Shown here piece by piece: positions 4,784-7,010 of a stretch of DNA of 7,010 nt. The notes beneath the pieces were generated by a model. It was not told where the DNA came from. It saw only the letters and a list, made by a program, of their open reading frames with translations, and did not search any database. Made by a program: the position numbers and the translations under genes. This stretch comes from Candidatus Heimdallarchaeota archaeon AB_125 (GTDB taxonomy: Archaea; Asgardarchaeota; Heimdallarchaeia; Heimdallarchaeales; Heimdallarchaeaceae): the NCBI GenBank assembly GCA_001940755.1, contig MEHH01000148.1:1-7010 (forward strand), written 5' to 3'. Within the stretch, counting starts at the first letter, position 1. Each line of letters starts with the position of its first letter.

Positions 4784-7010
4784 ATGCTTAATCTAGACTG
4801 TGTATTTTTGAAGACACTTTCTCAAAAAGAAGGAGATAATCCTCTAACTACTGTACTTATAGATGCAGATAAGGAACAGTTCATACTCAATTTATGGACT
4901 CCTTGGCACGAGATTGGAGATTACCTCCCACCATATACTCCTTTGAAGATTTTTAATGTGGATAAAATTAAGGATGAAGAATCTTCCTATTATTCAGCAG
5001 GTTCTAAATCCATCATTGTTGTAGATTCAGATATTTTGCTGAATGCAACTGCTACTAACAGTGTTTCATTTTGCCCTAGAAGTTATTATATTAATGAGAT
5101 TGTAGGTGACACTCCTTCTCCTTACATAGCCATTAGAGGTTCAATTGTTCATGATGCTCTAAGCCTAGCTGTATCTAATAATTCCAAACCCTCTGAGGAA
5201 CTATCAAAGGTGCTTGATTCCTTCTCTCTTCAGTATGAGTATTATGGATACAAAAAGGAAACAGTTTTTCAAGATGTCAGAAAAATGGCAGAAAGTCTAG
5301 ATTCTTTTGTTGAAAGTCTCCCACCAAATTCTTTACCAGAAATCTTATTCCTCTCTCCCTTCTTTGGAATTAGAGGTAGAATTGATCTTTATAGTGATGA
5401 CAATATCTACGAATTAAAAACTGGGAAAGTTTCTGAAGAAAAGGATATTCGTTTTTCAGACCTTTTACAAGTAACCCTCTATAGATATGGTCTTCAATCT
5501 GAAATTGATGATTCACCACCTGATAAAGGGAATGTTCTTTATGTTGGAACAAATAAGCTTGTCCAGAAAGAAGCTAATCCAAATTGGGGGCTTTTGCGAT
5601 ATGGTATGATTCATCGTAATATTGCTTATCGAATCTCCCATATAGGTTATGTTCCTCCTATTCTCCCTGAAAAACAGCAAAACAGGTGCAGAAACTGCTT
5701 TGTAAAACACTATTGTGCTTTGGTTTGTGCTGGATTAAATCAAGAACGGAGATGTTCTACTTGTCCCCATGAGCAATTATGCACAAAAAACGCACTTCCT
5801 GACACTCACATAGAATATTTCAACAAATTTTCTAAATTGATTAGATTTGATAAGAGTTATTCAGCTAGAAATCTATCTGATTTGTGGAAATTATCAGCAG
5901 ACCAGCGAATTGCAAAAGGAAAGGCAATTTCTAATTTAATTTTAGAAAATGAGATTCAAGATGGAACTTCAACTAGACTTCTTTACTCTTGTGAAAACAA
6001 TAGTGAGCTTCGAGAGGGAGATATAGTGGTTTTGAGCAAAGGTACCATCAAGCAAGGTTTTGTGAGTACTGGTGTAGTTTCAAGTATTTCAAATACTTCA
6101 ATCGAAATCGAAACAAGATCAATCCAAGAAGAAGTTTCAAATATTGATATGTACTCAATTGATGTAGGTTATAGAAGACAACAAAGAGGTCTGTTTAATC
6201 TCCTTTTCAAAAGAAATGCTTTCCGGGAATTAGTCATTCAAGAAATTGAAACGGAATCTAAACCTGTAAAAGGAAAATTCATTCCAAGTAATACTATTCA
6301 AAATGAAGCAGTTGAAAAAATTCTTGGGACTAAAAACTATTCACTTATTCAAGGTCCTGCAGGAACTGGAAAAACATATGTTATTGCAAAAGCTGCAATT
6401 GAATTAGCAAAACAAGGAGAAAAAATACTGATAACAGCATTCACTAATAGGGCTGTAGATAATGTTTGTAAATACTTACTAGAAAATGGTTTCCAAAATT
6501 TTGTTAGACTTGGATCTTCTCATTCAATCCAAAAAGAAATTAGAGATTATACAATTAATGCTTATAAGAAACAGGATTCTGAGAAGTCCATTGGAGATAT
6601 TTTAGCAGAATATCCAATAATAGTAGCAACAACAACTACCATCTCTAATCCTGTATTTGAAAAGTTGGGAACTCAAACTATTATAGTAGACGAAGCAAGT
6701 CAGATGACTGAACCAACTGTTTTATCATCTCTAATTGAGGGGAATAGGTTTATTCTGGTCGGTGATCATAAACAGCTTCCTCCAGTCGTACAAAGTCCTA
6801 AAGCACAGAAGGAAAACATGGGTATATCCCTTTTTGAACGTCTAGCAGAGAGTAATCCTGGCTCCATTCATTTACTCACACATCAATTCAGGATGAATGA
6901 AAAACTTGTTGAGTTTTCTAATAATAGATTCTATGATAACAAACTCAAATCATTTGATAATCTAGTAAAATTCCAGAATCTATTGGAGTTATCGAATTAC
7001 AAGGGTGACT
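4784..7010 (+). CDS. dna2: Dna2-like OB-fold/RecB nuclease/SF1 helicase (3' partial)
   Basis: The frame is open for 742 codons and leaves the window. Dna2 cuts and unwinds 5' single-stranded flaps in Okazaki-fragment maturation and end resection. Residues about 20-90 fit an OB-like region ending in VVDSDILLNATA, as in Dna2. The RecB/Cas4-type nuclease follows: C97, H123, D201 in GRIDLY, E210-x-K212 in ELKTGK, and Q229 with Y233. A cysteine set closes it: C302-x2-C305-x5-C311, which with C97 should hold the [4Fe-4S] cluster. A second, similar set is C315, C324-x2-C327-x5-C333. Residues about 400-460 (REGDIVVL) look like the Dna2 SH3-like barrel. SF1B helicase motifs are Walker A GPAGTGKT (524-531), Ia TAFTNRAVDN (551-560), Walker B DEASQ (636-640), III GDHKQLPP (660-667) and IV HQFRMN (700-705). 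Motifs V and VI lie beyond the window. Cas4 is excluded by the fused helicase. All visible catalytic residues are intact. Confidence 0.92.
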   Translation, partial: MLNLDCVFLKTLSQKEGDNPLTTVLIDADKEQFILNLWTPWHEIGDYLPPYTPLKIFNVDKIKDEESSYYSAGSKSIIVVDSDILLNATATNSVSFCPRSYYINEIVGDTPSPYIAIRGSIVHDALSLAVSNNSKPSEELSKVLDSFSLQYEYYGYKKETVFQDVRKMAESLDSFVESLPPNSLPEILFLSPFFGIRGRIDLYSDDNIYELKTGKVSEEKDIRFSDLLQVTLYRYGLQSEIDDSPPDKGNVLYVGTNKLVQKEANPNWGLLRYGMIHRNIAYRISHIGYVPPILPEKQQNRCRNCFVKHYCALVCAGLNQERRCSTCPHEQLCTKNALPDTHIEYFNKFSKLIRFDKSYSARNLSDLWKLSADQRIAKGKAISNLILENEIQDGTSTRLLYSCENNSELREGDIVVLSKGTIKQGFVSTGVVSSISNTSIEIETRSIQEEVSNIDMYSIDVGYRRQQRGLFNLLFKRNAFRELVIQEIETESKPVKGKFIPSNTIQNEAVEKILGTKNYSLIQGPAGTGKTYVIAKAAIELAKQGEKILITAFTNRAVDNVCKYLLENGFQNFVRLGSSHSIQKEIRDYTINAYKKQDSEKSIGDILAEYPIIVATTTTISNPVFEKLGTQTIIVDEASQMTEPTVLSSLIEGNRFILVGDHKQLPPVVQSPKAQKENMGISLFERLAESNPGSIHLLTHQFRMNEKLVEFSNNRFYDNKLKSFDNLVKFQNLLELSNYKGD

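Noticed and set aside
5370..5710. Two short overlapping minus-strand open frames
   Set aside because: Both are antisense to the nuclease part of the Dna2-like gene, which has all catalytic motifs; they are chance frames in AT-rich DNA.
5072..5790. Cas4, and therefore a CRISPR system
   Set aside because: The nuclease motifs resemble Cas4, but the domain is fused to an OB-like region and an SF1B helicase as in Dna2, and there are no CRISPR repeats or other cas genes.

Overview
The window reads as chromosome from an AT-rich archaeon, most likely of the Asgard group. The evidence is a fused OB/RecB-type nuclease/SF1 helicase of the archaeal-eukaryotic Dna2 type, a TrmB-type winged-helix protein, a stand-alone longin-like protein of the kind abundant in Asgard genomes, a PCNA-binding peptide on a lysine-rich tail, and TATA-box-like rather than bacterial promoters. 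The Asgard assignment is inferred from protein types only; no rRNA or other marker gene is present.

Layout, left to right. Positions 2-304 (+) are the end of a protein that enters from outside the window. It is a lysine/glutamate-rich tail ending in a PIP box, best explained as the C-terminus of a PCNA partner such as replication factor C large subunit. Converging on it is a two-gene minus-strand unit: a purine-type phosphoribosyltransferase (about 1230-622) overlapping by 8 bases a small winged-helix protein (629-318). Divergent from this unit is a 747-residue plus-strand protein (1364-3607) made of a TrmB-like winged helix, about 520 residues of almost proline-free coiled coil, and a TrmB/PLD-like C-terminal domain.

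The following 360 bases hold a T-rich terminator, a broken small membrane-protein gene (3658-3920) and the promoter of a 57-residue 2[4Fe-4S] ferredoxin (3967-4140). The ferredoxin converges on a minus-strand longin-like protein (4642-4169). A 141-base divergent promoter region separates that from a large plus-strand Dna2-like nuclease-helicase (4784 to beyond 7010), open for 742 codons and cut by the window end before helicase motifs V and VI.

How the genes relate: two DNA-replication/repair proteins appear to flank the window, but the genes between them do not form one operon. Orientation changes five times, and only the phosphoribosyltransferase/winged-helix pair looks co-transcribed. The parts most worth attention are the long-coiled-coil TrmB-like protein, the doubled cysteine cluster in the Dna2 nuclease domain, and the decayed membrane-protein gene. 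I see no CRISPR array, insertion sequence, tRNA or rRNA.
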